From the NCBI GenBank assembly GCA_963838375.1, contig CAWIQY010000015.1:1178001-1242000 (forward strand): DNA of 64,000 nucleotides, read 5' to 3'. The translations under genes were made by a program, and so were the position numbers. This DNA comes from DVED01 sp963838375 (GTDB lineage: Bacteria; Cyanobacteriota; Cyanobacteriia; Cyanobacteriales; Geitlerinemataceae). Under the pieces are notes generated by a model that saw only the letters and a program-made list of their open reading frames with translations, did not search any database and was not told where the DNA came from. How positions within the stretch are numbered: position 1 is the stretch's first letter; the number at the start of each line of letters is the position of its first letter. This document shows positions 28,821-37,046 of the stretch, one piece after another.

Positions 28821-29431
28821 CAAGCTTTGACGGAATCGGGCAGGTTTACAAACGTCAGGCGGTGATTACTGGTCTAAAATTAAGGATGTTGAGACCCAAA
28901 ACCTAGTCTTTTTGGATGAAACTGGGATTCTACTGGGTTTGAACCGGACTCATGCCCGTTCTCCGGTGGGAACGAGAGTTGGTGAATTCAAACCTTTTTA
29001 TCGAGGGGCAAAAGTGACGGCTATTGGTGCAATTACCGTCAACAAAGTTTTGGCTTTGATGACCTCAAATGATTCAATGGATGGAGCAGGCACTTCGCTG
29101 TATTTATTGAGAAGTGTTTAGGTCCACAACTGTAGCCCGGAGCGGTAGTCGTTATGGATAACTTACCCGCTCATAAGCGAGCATCAATTGAGCCAATGAT
29201 TGAAGCCTATGGTGCCCGAGTCATTTTTTTATCTCCATACTCACCCGATTTTAACCCCATCGAACTTTGGTGGTCACAACTCAAATCCTTTTTGAGAAGA
29301 TTTTCTCCCAAAACCCCGGAAACGCTCGATACAATTATTGCTGTTGCCCTACATTTAATGAATCCCCAGCATTTAAAAAATTGGTTGACTCATTGCTCCT
29401 ACTGTACCTCGTAACAGCGGAAGCCGCTGTA
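28821..29431 (+). pseudogene. IS630-family transposase, 5'-truncated and broken
   Basis: A DDE transposase remnant. Catalytic motifs are VFLDETG (first Asp), VVMDNLPAHK (second Asp) and FSPDFNPIELWWSQLK-type third acidic residue (SPDFNPIEL). The N-terminal helix-turn-helix part is missing. A frameshift occurs near 29085-29095 (after NDSMDG) and a TGG-to-TAG nonsense at about 29134 (LGPQL-stop-PGAVV). Stop codon and the IS end (ACAGCGG-AAG-CCGCTGT, 29414-29430) are present. A nearly identical 3' fragment lies at 11790-11995. It is inactive; it inserted into or beside the decayed RTX gene. Confidence 0.87.
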
Positions 29432-29553
29432 TAACATCATTATCACATCATCCAAATTTCACAAACACCCAGAAATGATACGTTTTTCTGGGTCGGTTTT
29501 GTCTGTGTAAAACCAATATTTATTAATGGGATTTTTCGGTGGGGGTGGTGCGT

Positions 29554-29642
29554 TGCGGCAAGGTTAATATTTTCTGTGAACACCCATAATTTATCGATGC
29601 CGCAACACACCCTACCGGGATTTTGGGAAACGCCACAACCCA
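29554..29642. repeat. Direct repeat, left copy (flanks toxin-antitoxin pair)
   Basis: 89 bp beginning TGCGGCAAGGTTAATATTTT and ending TTTTGGGAAACGCCACAACC plus CA. It is repeated in the same orientation at 30380-30467 with about 85-90% identity and small indels. Inside, TGCGGCA and TGCCGCA are inverted. The surrounding 29432-29728 has no gene. Confidence 0.88.
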
Positions 29643-29728
29643 TTTCGGGTCGGGTGTGTGACGCACCAGGAAATTTGGCGGGTTGTCAGGTTCGTGAAAT
29701 ACCCGCTGTCACGAACCATCCACAGATT

Positions 29729-30133
29729 TCAAACATCAACCCAATTCTCCAGCCTCAAACCGGAAACTCGCTCAAACTCGCGCATATTGTTCGTTACCAA
29801 AACCAAATCTCGGCTTTTTGCCTGCGCTGCAATCAGTAGATCGTAAGCGCCAATTGGTGTACCGCGCTGTTCCAAATCAGCCCGAATGTCTCCAAATACT
29901 CGCACATCTTCATCACTCAAGCCAACGACTTGAAATGGCCGACGAAAATTATCCAACCGACTTCGGTTAAGGGGTGGATTCTGACTTTTCGCCACGCCGT
30001 ATTCCAACTCTGCAACCGTCACGATCGATAATCCTAAATCGTTCTGATTCATTACACGAAAGCGTTGCAAAACCGATTCTGGGCGTTGTTTCATGATGTA
30101 AATACAAATGTTGGTATCCAGTAAGTACTTCAT
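29729..30133 (-). CDS. vapC: VapC-type PIN-domain toxin
   Basis: 134 aa PIN-domain ribonuclease. Acidic catalytic residues are visible: Asp in YLLDTNICIYIM, Glu in VTVAELEYGV, Asp in GAYDLLIAAQA and a C-terminal acidic/Asn position in LVTNNMREFERV. The length is typical. VapC toxins cleave tRNA or rRNA and are neutralised by VapB-type antitoxins. It starts 5 bp after the upstream antitoxin stop, the usual bicistronic order. It lies between two direct repeats within the block that splits ileS. Confidence 0.92.
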   Translation of the reverse strand: MKYLLDTNICIYIMKQRPESVLQRFRVMNQNDLGLSIVTVAELEYGVAKSQNPPLNRSRLDNFRRPFQVVGLSDEDVRVFGDIRADLEQRGTPIGAYDLLIAAQAKSRDLVLVTNNMREFERVSGLRLENWVDV

Positions 30134-30138
30134 GCGCC

Positions 30139-30345
30139 TTACTCACACCAATCATCATGCTGCGGTAAACTAGGCTGATTACGATCGCTCATAAAATCAT
30201 CTGAAATAGCCCCAAAGCTCATCCACCACGCATCCCAATCAAATCGCTCTTGCTCCCGAAGTTGACGCACCCAATGTAAAACATCCGCCACCTTTTGTTC
30301 GGGTAGCTGCCTAATCTCGTCCAAAAGCTGCTCGCGCAATGTCAT
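30139..30345 (-). CDS. VapB-type antitoxin (DUF2281-like)
   Basis: 68 aa starting MTLREQLLDEIRQLPEQKVA. I chose the ATG at 30345 because AGGAG lies just upstream; a longer in-frame extension reads through the direct repeat. The first 35 residues form an amphipathic helix typical of DUF2281-like antitoxins, and the C-terminal half is acidic/Trp-rich and could wrap the toxin. It is immediately upstream of vapC and co-directional. Confidence 0.8.
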   Translation of the reverse strand: MTLREQLLDEIRQLPEQKVADVLHWVRQLREQERFDWDAWWMSFGAISDDFMSDRNQPSLPQHDDWCE

Positions 30346-30379
30346 TACTCTTCTCCTAGATAAATTAGTAGGGGGGCCC

Positions 30380-30467
30380 TGCGGCAAGGTTAATATTTTC
30401 GTGAAAACCCACGATCGATCGATGCCGCAACACACCCTACCTAGGTTTTGGGAAACGCCACAACCCA
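30380..30467. repeat. Direct repeat, right copy (flanks toxin-antitoxin pair)
   Basis: 88-bp copy of 29554-29642 in the same orientation. With the left copy it brackets vapC and the antitoxin in a ~740-bp cassette. The 156 bp between this copy and the ileS stop hold a GACGGGGAGACGCGGGGACG low-complexity stretch and a 26-bp match to the nth 3' end. Confidence 0.88.
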
Positions 30468-30623
30468 GTCACCCCTTATATCATGTCAAGTTGAAGACCC
30501 CTAGTTAGGACGGACACACCAGACGGGGAGACGCGGGGACGCGGAGAAATTTTTATTATGGCGTAAACCGGGAAAGGGTAGGGCACAAGCACCGATATCG
30601 GCAAGCAGACACCGATCGCTGAT

Positions 30624-33257
30624 TCATGTGTTGCCCAAGTTCATACTCTCCAATAATGCCCGCTTTTCGGGATCGCTGACATACAACAAAATTTTCGCAT
30701 CCAGAGACGATCCGATCGCCTTATCTGCCCGAGCTTTTTCCATGACTTTATTCACTTCCGCCCGATAGAAACGCAAAGTTTCCCATTTCGTTGCCAATTC
30801 CGGCTGCTTCCAGTAATCGCCCACTTGTACCCAACCCGCTTGGAACACCGATTCACAAGGGGTTTCGTAGGGAATATTTTGCCAGATATCTTCTGCCATG
30901 TGGCACAATACAGGAGCGATCGATCGGGCAAGATTTTCCAGGGCGATCGCTAAAACCGTCTGGCAACTGCGGCGACGAGGTGCATCACCCGCACTGATAT
31001 ACAATCGATCTTTAGCAATATCCAAATAGAAATTGGACAAATCCACCACGCAGAAATTTTGTACCGTTTGGAAAAACCGGAAAAACTGATAGGTATCGAA
31101 CGCCTCCGTCACGTCTGCAAATACCTCCGTCATCCGGTGCAGCATATAGCGATCCAACTCCGGCATCTCTTCGTAAAACACCGCGTGTTCTGCCGGATCG
31201 AAATCGTGCAAATTCCCCAACAAAAACCGTGCGGTGTTGCGAATTTTGCGATACACATCCGACATCTGTTTGAGAATCGTCTGACCGATGGGAACATCGG
31301 CAGAGTAGTCCACCGAAGACACCCACAGACGCAGCACATCTGCGCCATATGCGGGTTCCTGCTTGGCATTCTTGCCCCCATTAATCACCACCGCCGGATC
31401 GACCACGTTCCCCAAGGACTTGCTCATTTTATAGCCCTTCTCGTCGAGGGTGAAGCCGTGGGTTAACACCGTTTTGTAAGGAGCAATACCCTTAGCTGCT
31501 ACACTCGTCAGCAAGCTAGACTGGAACCAACCCCGGTGCTGATCCGAACCTTCCAAATAGATATCCACCGGATACCCTAAATTTCGCTGTTGCGCCACTG
31601 CGGCCCAGGATGAACCGGAATCGAACCAAACATCCATGGTATCGGTACCTTTGCGGTAAGTTCGACCATTTTGGCGATAAGACTCGGGAAGCAGTTCTTC
31701 TACCGACAGTTCCCACCAAGCATCAGACCCTTTTTCGGCGATAATGGCTTGGATATGGGTAATGGTCTCTTGATTCAGCAGAGGTTCTCCGGTTTCCTCA
31801 TCGTAGAACACCGGAATGGGAACCCCCCAACTGCGCTGGCGAGAAATGCACCAATCCGATCGTTCTTGCACCATTGCCGTAATCCGATTTTGCCCTTGTG
31901 CGGGAATCCACTGCACCTGAGAAATCGCTTCCAGTGCCGCATCTCGGAATCCTTCCACCGAGGCAAACCACTGTTCCGTCGCCCGAAAAATGGTCGGTTT
32001 TTTCGTGCGCCAATCGTAGGGATATTTGTGCGGGTAGGGTTCTCGCTTCAGCAGCGATCCTCCTTCCTGCAACGCTTGGATAATGGCATCGTTGGCATCT
32101 TTAAGGACATTTAACCCGGCAAACTGCCCCGCTTCTTCGGTAAAATTACCCTTGTCATCCACTGGAGAGAGAATCGGTAAGTCGTAGCGCAAACCGACCT
32201 GATAATCTTCCAAACCGTGACCCGGTGCGGTGTGTACCAAACCCGTCCCCGACTCTGTGGTGACGTAATCGCCACCAATGACAATTTCTCCAGTTCGATC
32301 GAACAGAGGATGACGATAGGTACAATGCTCTAAGTCCTTGCCCGAAATTGTCGTCAGGACTGTCAACTCCGTTCCCCAAGTTGCTGCTAAACGTTCCACA
32401 GCTTCCGCCGCCACCAGCAGGAATTTTCCGGTAGCCGATTCAAAATCCACTCCCGTTTCCACCACGGCGTAAGTTAATTCGGGATTGACACTGACGGCTA
32501 AGTTGGCAGGCAGCGTCCACGGGGTTGTCGTCCAGATGGCAACGTGCAGGAAGGGAAGATATTCTATTAGCTGATTTTGGGTCGCTTCTGTGCTGACAAC
32601 GGGGAACGCCACATAGATACTCGGGGATGTGTGACCTTCGGGATACTCCAACTCCGCTTCAGCCAGTGCCGTTTGCGAACTGGGGCTCCAGTGAACGGGT
32701 TTGAGTCCGCGATAGATGTAGCCTTTGAGCACCATTTCCCCAAATACGCCAATTTGTGCCGCTTCGTATTCGGGGGTTAGCGTCAGATAGGGATTTTCCC
32801 AATCTCCCCATACCCCGTAGCGCTTGAAGCTTTCGCGCTGTTCGTCCACGGTTTTCAGGGCAAATTCGCGGGCTTTTTGACGCAGGGTTAACGGCGTCAG
32901 CGCTTGGCGTTCCTCGGATTTGAGCGTTTGCAGAACTTTAAGTTCGATGGGTAAACCGTGGCAGTCCCAACCGGGCACGTAGCGGACTTTGCGCCCTTGC
33001 AGCAGTTGGTAGCGATTGATAATATCTTTGAGAATCTTATTGAGGGCATGACCGACGTGCAGCGAGCCGTTGGCGTAGGGGGGCCCGTCGTGAAGGATAA
33101 ACGGTTCTCCCGGATTTTCCTGAGACAGTTTTTCAAAAATGCGGTTTTCTGCCCAGAATTTCTGGATTTCCGGTTCCCGCTTGGAGGCATTTGCCCGCAT
33201 GTCGAACCGAGTTTGGGGCAAGTTGACGGTATCTTTGTAGGTCTTCGCTTCTGTCAC
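30624..33257 (-). CDS. ileS: Isoleucyl-tRNA synthetase, catalytic body lacking C-terminal zinc finger
   Basis: 877 aa. The class I synthetase core has the HIGH-type motif HVGH (67-70, in PYANGSLHVGHALNKILKD), the WTTTPWTLPAN editing-domain region, the LEGSDQHRGWFQSSL segment and KMSKS (about 609-613). An anticodon-binding helical domain follows. The protein ends DAKILLYVSDP..LLESMNLGNT-stop, about 80 residues short of full-length bacterial IleRS, and has no four-Cys C-terminal zinc finger. That segment is found at 25265-25510 behind a CAAD domain. Sequence is otherwise intact, without frameshifts. IleRS charges tRNA-Ile and edits valine. No tRNA-type T-box is expected in cyanobacteria and none was seen. 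Confidence 0.95.
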   Translation of the reverse strand: MTEAKTYKDTVNLPQTRFDMRANASKREPEIQKFWAENRIFEKLSQENPGEPFILHDGPPYANGSLHVGHALNKILKDIINRYQLLQGRKVRYVPGWDCHGLPIELKVLQTLKSEERQALTPLTLRQKAREFALKTVDEQRESFKRYGVWGDWENPYLTLTPEYEAAQIGVFGEMVLKGYIYRGLKPVHWSPSSQTALAEAELEYPEGHTSPSIYVAFPVVSTEATQNQLIEYLPFLHVAIWTTTPWTLPANLAVSVNPELTYAVVETGVDFESATGKFLLVAAEAVERLAATWGTELTVLTTISGKDLEHCTYRHPLFDRTGEIVIGGDYVTTESGTGLVHTAPGHGLEDYQVGLRYDLPILSPVDDKGNFTEEAGQFAGLNVLKDANDAIIQALQEGGSLLKREPYPHKYPYDWRTKKPTIFRATEQWFASVEGFRDAALEAISQVQWIPAQGQNRITAMVQERSDWCISRQRSWGVPIPVFYDEETGEPLLNQETITHIQAIIAEKGSDAWWELSVEELLPESYRQNGRTYRKGTDTMDVWFDSGSSWAAVAQQRNLGYPVDIYLEGSDQHRGWFQSSLLTSVAAKGIAPYKTVLTHGFTLDEKGYKMSKSLGNVVDPAVVINGGKNAKQEPAYGADVLRLWVSSVDYSADVPIGQTILKQMSDVYRKIRNTARFLLGNLHDFDPAEHAVFYEEMPELDRYMLHRMTEVFADVTEAFDTYQFFRFFQTVQNFCVVDLSNFYLDIAKDRLYISAGDAPRRRSCQTVLAIALENLARSIAPVLCHMAEDIWQNIPYETPCESVFQAGWVQVGDYWKQPELATKWETLRFYRAEVNKVMEKARADKAIGSSLDAKILLYVSDPEKRALLESMNLGNT

Positions 33258-33383
33258 AGTTAGCCATCCTGGAAGGGATCGAATGTTAGTTATTTTACCG
33301 TTAATCTTCTGCCTTCTGCCCTCTGCCGTAATTTAGGGGTATTTTTGCTGCTCGATCGGTGTAGGGTTCGATAATACGCAACC

Positions 33384-33689
33384 ATGACCGAGAGCAAAAC
33401 TCAACTCCACGATCGTATCGTCTGCGAAATTCTCGCGCAATCCCAGCAAAGCTTCACCCTTGCTAAGGGGTACTACAACTTTGCCCTAATCGTTACAGGC
33501 ACGAGCGTTTGTCTCAGTATAGGATGGATGGGGGCGATCGCTAGTGGGAAATTGTCAGACCGGGCGATCGTAGCTACAGCGAGGACTTTGCCCCTCGTCG
33601 GTTGCGTGCGACTCCTCAACACTGCCCGCGCCCACCTCGAATCAGCTAGCAAACAACTCAACGAAGTCCTCGACAATTTGGAAGAATAA
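33384..33689 (+). CDS. TRADD-N-associated two-TM protein (CyanoTRADDas_TM-like)
   Basis: 101 aa. An N-terminal amphipathic helix (QSQQSFTLAKGYYNFALIV) runs into a first TM (about 30-52), a second hydrophobic segment follows (about 60-78), then a charged coiled-coil tail (RAHLESASKQLNEVLDNLEE). The pattern of F-x-L-A...G...S-G-K...G-C-V-x-L followed by a coiled coil matches my recollection of the cyanobacterial TRADD-N-associated membrane domain. Such domains occur with CHAT proteases in predicted cell-death/conflict systems. It is convergent with the CHAT gene, across a 13-bp inverted repeat. Confidence 0.6.
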   Translation: MTESKTQLHDRIVCEILAQSQQSFTLAKGYYNFALIVTGTSVCLSIGWMGAIASGKLSDRAIVATARTLPLVGCVRLLNTARAHLESASKQLNEVLDNLEE

Positions 33690-33770
33690 CATCAGTACGG
33701 GTAATCGGTAATCGGTAATGGGGAATTGACCAACCCCGAACCCCAAATAACCGATGACCCGCGAGGATTG

Positions 33771-33833
33771 TAGGGGCGGGTTTCGCGACAATCTCCAGAA
33801 CAGACCCAACTTTTTCATCAAAACCCGCCCCTA
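33771..33833. repeat. Inverted repeat between convergent genes
   Basis: TAGGGGCGGGTTT (33771-33783) and AAACCCGCCCCTA (33821-33833) are perfect 13-bp inverted repeats. A CGGTAAT-type heptamer repeat precedes at about 33700-33720. It could be a bidirectional terminator or an inserted palindrome. Confidence 0.6.
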
Positions 33834-33843
33834 TGACTCAACT

Positions 33844-36807
33844 TCACTGCACCCCCTGAGACACGAAACCCGACCAATACACCGGATTGGCGAAGGGAAA
33901 ATCCTGCTTGCACAGGTCTTTCAGCCGACTTTGCGCTTTGTCGATTTTGGTGGCAGTCGTTGCCCAGCGTTCGTAGACTTGGGGGTCGGTAGTTTTGGCG
34001 AGGTCGCGCCTGGCTGTGGCTTCGTCGTAGCGGTCTTCTAGCATGGCGTTGAGGTCTTTGTAATAGTCCCGTTTCAGGGCTTTTCCGGAGAGGATGCGCA
34101 GATCCCGTTGGGCGGCTTGCAGGGCTGCCGGACGGTTCAGGATTTGGCGGTGGTGGTAGTAGCGGATGGTGAACAAGGAGGTGGCGAGGTCGTCTACCGA
34201 CCAGAGAGTGCTGACGACGTTGCGGGCTCCGGCACACAGGAACCCGGTGGCGAGGCTGAGGGGTTCGTCGATGCGGTCGGTAGAAAAGCCCAGTCCGGTT
34301 TCGCAGCAGGAGAGGAAGACCTCGCCCAGGTCGGGAAGTCGCCACGCCGGGGAGAGGAGTTGTCCCAAGGTTATGCTTCCGTCTGCCAGCAGCAGGGCGG
34401 ATTCCAAGGGAGAATCCAGGCGGGATTGGGCGTGGTGAGACGACAGCAGGCTGTGAGTTTGGGCGATGAGGTGGCGGTAGCGGGCGACGGTGGCTTCGCG
34501 GCTGCCTCGCAGGCGGTTTTGGTGGGGGATGTTCAGCAGTTGGGCGACCCGTTCCCCTTCAAAGTTGGCGCAGGGTAAGTCGTCGGTGGCATCTTCCACG
34601 GTTCCGTGGTGGCTGGGTTCCAGAGGTTTGCGGTTGTGGCAGAATCCCAGGACTTGGGTGTTGGGGACTTGGCGCAGTTGGAACAAGTCGCCGAGGTATT
34701 CCGGTAGGGGCAATTCCCCCGTGGTTGATTCGATTGCCCAGCTAAGAGGGAGGGCGGCGAAAGGGATTAGGTGCAGCAGCAGGTGGGGAACCAGGATCAG
34801 TTCGACGATGCCTTGCAGGTGTTGCTGAATCAGGGTCGAGAAGTCGAGGCGTTGGCTGAGTTGGGCGAGGAGGTCGGGGATGGTGTTCGCCCAGGCGAAA
34901 TAGCGGGCGGTGCGATCTTCGGTGTCGGCGGTACTGATGGCGACGTAGGGACGAAGCCAGTTTTCGTCCAGCCAGTTTTGCAAGGTGTCTTCGGGATTTT
35001 TGGGGCAGGTGTGGCAGTGGGTGACGACTTCGCCGCTTGTTGTTTGCCGCAGGATGAAGATGTAGGTGGCTGTCTCGGTGGTGTAGAAACTCAGGAGGGC
35101 GGTGGTGGGTTGGGTGAGAAGGGTTTGCAGCTGGGCGAGGTTGGGGGCGCTGACTTGCAGCAGTCCGGCGGATACAGGGTCGAGTTTGCCCAGTTGTTGG
35201 CGGAGTTGTTGTTTTTCGGCTTCCAGGGCGCGAATCTCTTCGGTGGCGGCTTCCAGGGCGATGCGATCTGGATCTCTGCCGCAGTCGCGAAGAGGATTGC
35301 CCTCATCCCCCAGCCCCTTCTCCCAAGCTGGGAGAAGGGGGGTAAGAAGCGGGTTTTGGGAATTTAGGTTCCCCCTCACCCCTTTTTGGGAGAGGGGGTT
35401 AGGGGGTGAGGGCAAAGCCAAACCTCGCAGCGCATCGATTTGGCTTTGGTAGGCGTCGATTTGTTCCAGCAGGGATTGCACGTCCGGCGGAATGTTGCCG
35501 TCGGCGTAGAGATTGTTGCTTGCCATCAGTTCCACCAGACGCCTGGAACGAGAGCGTTCCACGGTTTCCAGGGCTTTGCTGTAGCGGTTCAGGTGGACGT
35601 AGCAGTGGACGAGGTTGGCGTAGACTTCGGCGACTTCGTTTTGGACGGCTTGGCGGCGGTCTTCGTGGGCTGCCCAACTGCGGAGTTTATCGTTGGCGGC
35701 GAGGGCGGTTTCGTAGGCGATGGCGGCATCGTGCCAGTTTCCGGCGGTGAAGTGGAGGTTGCCCAGGTTGCGGCTGGTAAACAGGCAATTGGCGGGTAAG
35801 GTGTCTATCGTGTGTACCTGCAAAGCTTGTTCGTGATAGTGAATTGCCCGTTCCAGATTTTCCTCTGGATCTCCAGAAAGGCGTAGTTTGTAGGCAATGG
35901 CTAAGTTGCCCTGCGTACTTGCCCAATCTTGGGGAAAAGTTAATCTCTTCTCTACCTTTAAGGCTCGTTTGTAGTGGTAAATCGCCTGTTCGAGATTCAC
36001 CTTCCGGTCTCCAGGAAAGCAGTTCTTGAGATAGAGACTACCTAAATTGAACTGTATCATTGCCCAATTTTGGGGAAATTCGGCTTGGGTATATACCTGC
36101 AAAGCTTGTTGGTATAGGTCAAATGCTCGTTCCAAATTAACGGTGGGGTTTCCTTGGATGCGATACTGGTAAGTAATGGCTAAGCTGTTCTGCGCCATTG
36201 CCCATTGTTCGGGAAAATTCGAGCGTGTCCACACCTGCAAAGCTTGTTCGTAGGCGATTTTGGCAAGTTCTAGATTAATCAATCGATTGCCCAGCGGAAA
36301 TTGCAGAATCAAATTACCGAAGCGAAAAACTGTCCAGGCGATCGACTGCTGTCTTTCTGCATTTTTACCTTCTAGCCATCTGGTCACCACCTGCGGCAAT
36401 TCCCACAAAAAGCCCAAATTCAATTGCGCGACGTGCTTCTCAAAGAAAGGATAAACTGTATGGGGATTTTGCTTTTCTCGATCGACATAGTGCAACAGTT
36501 TCCAAACGAATTTATGGGACTCTTGATTAAATAACCTGAATTCCATGTTAGGAATTTCGTTATTCTCTTCAGCCGAACTCTTGAGACCTAAAAAATCGCT
36601 CAGTTGACTCCTTAGTTGAGCCAGAAAGGCTGCTTTTTCCGTTTGTCCCTTCTCCTGAAAATCTACGGCAAAAAGTGCCATCACCAACAACAATCCATCG
36701 TCTACTAATTCTGAATGTTGTTGCACAATCTCTTCTATCTTCACATCCGAACGAGCCAGAAAGTCTTGTATTAGATTCATGTAAGTTTCTATTCTTTGTT
36801 CGTCCAT
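33844..36807 (-). CDS. TPR-CHAT caspase-like protease
   Basis: 987 aa. The N-terminal helical region (1-160) is followed by tetratricopeptide repeats (about 165-420: LAKIAYEQALQVWTRSNFPE, YKRALKVEKRLTFPQD) and a C-terminal CHAT domain (about 600-960). The caspase-fold catalytic pair is visible: His in LLSSHHAQ (about residue 790) and Cys in VFLSCCETG (about 833), plus GARNVVSTLWSVDD. CHAT proteases of this type are proteolytic effectors in bacterial immunity or programmed death. Residues about 465-503 derive from an inserted palindromic repeat (see 35298-35413), in frame. A sigma-like factor and DUF1822 protein lie upstream on the same strand. Confidence 0.9.
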   Translation of the reverse strand: MDEQRIETYMNLIQDFLARSDVKIEEIVQQHSELVDDGLLLVMALFAVDFQEKGQTEKAAFLAQLRSQLSDFLGLKSSAEENNEIPNMEFRLFNQESHKFVWKLLHYVDREKQNPHTVYPFFEKHVAQLNLGFLWELPQVVTRWLEGKNAERQQSIAWTVFRFGNLILQFPLGNRLINLELAKIAYEQALQVWTRSNFPEQWAMAQNSLAITYQYRIQGNPTVNLERAFDLYQQALQVYTQAEFPQNWAMIQFNLGSLYLKNCFPGDRKVNLEQAIYHYKRALKVEKRLTFPQDWASTQGNLAIAYKLRLSGDPEENLERAIHYHEQALQVHTIDTLPANCLFTSRNLGNLHFTAGNWHDAAIAYETALAANDKLRSWAAHEDRRQAVQNEVAEVYANLVHCYVHLNRYSKALETVERSRSRRLVELMASNNLYADGNIPPDVQSLLEQIDAYQSQIDALRGLALPSPPNPLSQKGVRGNLNSQNPLLTPLLPAWEKGLGDEGNPLRDCGRDPDRIALEAATEEIRALEAEKQQLRQQLGKLDPVSAGLLQVSAPNLAQLQTLLTQPTTALLSFYTTETATYIFILRQTTSGEVVTHCHTCPKNPEDTLQNWLDENWLRPYVAISTADTEDRTARYFAWANTIPDLLAQLSQRLDFSTLIQQHLQGIVELILVPHLLLHLIPFAALPLSWAIESTTGELPLPEYLGDLFQLRQVPNTQVLGFCHNRKPLEPSHHGTVEDATDDLPCANFEGERVAQLLNIPHQNRLRGSREATVARYRHLIAQTHSLLSSHHAQSRLDSPLESALLLADGSITLGQLLSPAWRLPDLGEVFLSCCETGLGFSTDRIDEPLSLATGFLCAGARNVVSTLWSVDDLATSLFTIRYYHHRQILNRPAALQAAQRDLRILSGKALKRDYYKDLNAMLEDRYDEATARRDLAKTTDPQVYERWATTATKIDKAQSRLKDLCKQDFPFANPVYWSGFVSQGVQ
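35298..35413. repeat. Palindromic repeat inserted in frame within the CHAT gene
   Basis: A ~115-bp element with a perfect 12-bp hairpin CCCCTTCTCCCA-AGC-TGGGAGAAGGGG (35314-35340) and outer CCCTCA/TGAGGG-type ends. The same family occurs at 63445-63543, and related forms lie at about 36945-37050 and 60412-60480. The CHAT reading frame continues through it, giving the Pro/Gly/Leu-rich peptide SPPNPLSQKGVRG..LPAWEKGLGDEG. Confidence 0.85.
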
Positions 36808-37046
36808 GATGGTTGTTCCTCCGAGATTTGTGGGGTGGCTTCGTCCCGCCCGGAGATTAATCTCCGGGCTAATCGCTCAACTCGTCTGAAGACGATTGGG
36901 AGCGGGTTGAGTCCTATGAGCGAGGAGTTTGCCTATTAGCCCTGGGTTGGAGACCCCTCCCCCAACCCCTCCCCGACGCGGAGAGGGGGGCAAGAATCTG
37001 GGAAAATCTCGCTCCCCCGGCCCTCGAAGGGAAGGGGGCTGGGGGG
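36808..37046. repeat. Hairpin and GC-rich repeats between DUF1822 and CHAT genes
   Basis: Holds the perfect palindrome GCCCGGAGATTAATCTCCGG plus GC (36848-36869), followed by TAATCG and a second hairpin TCGTCT-GA-AGACGA (36882-36895). Next comes a GC-rich CCCCTCCCC/GGGGGAGG repeat (about 36950-37045) of the family at 63445. No gene. Confidence 0.75.

Noticed and set aside
34108..35750. Several plus-strand frames opposite the CHAT gene, rich in Gly, Val and Arg
   Set aside because: They follow the GC-rich complement of the CHAT codons, have no recognised domains or ribosome-binding sites, and the minus-strand protein is clear.
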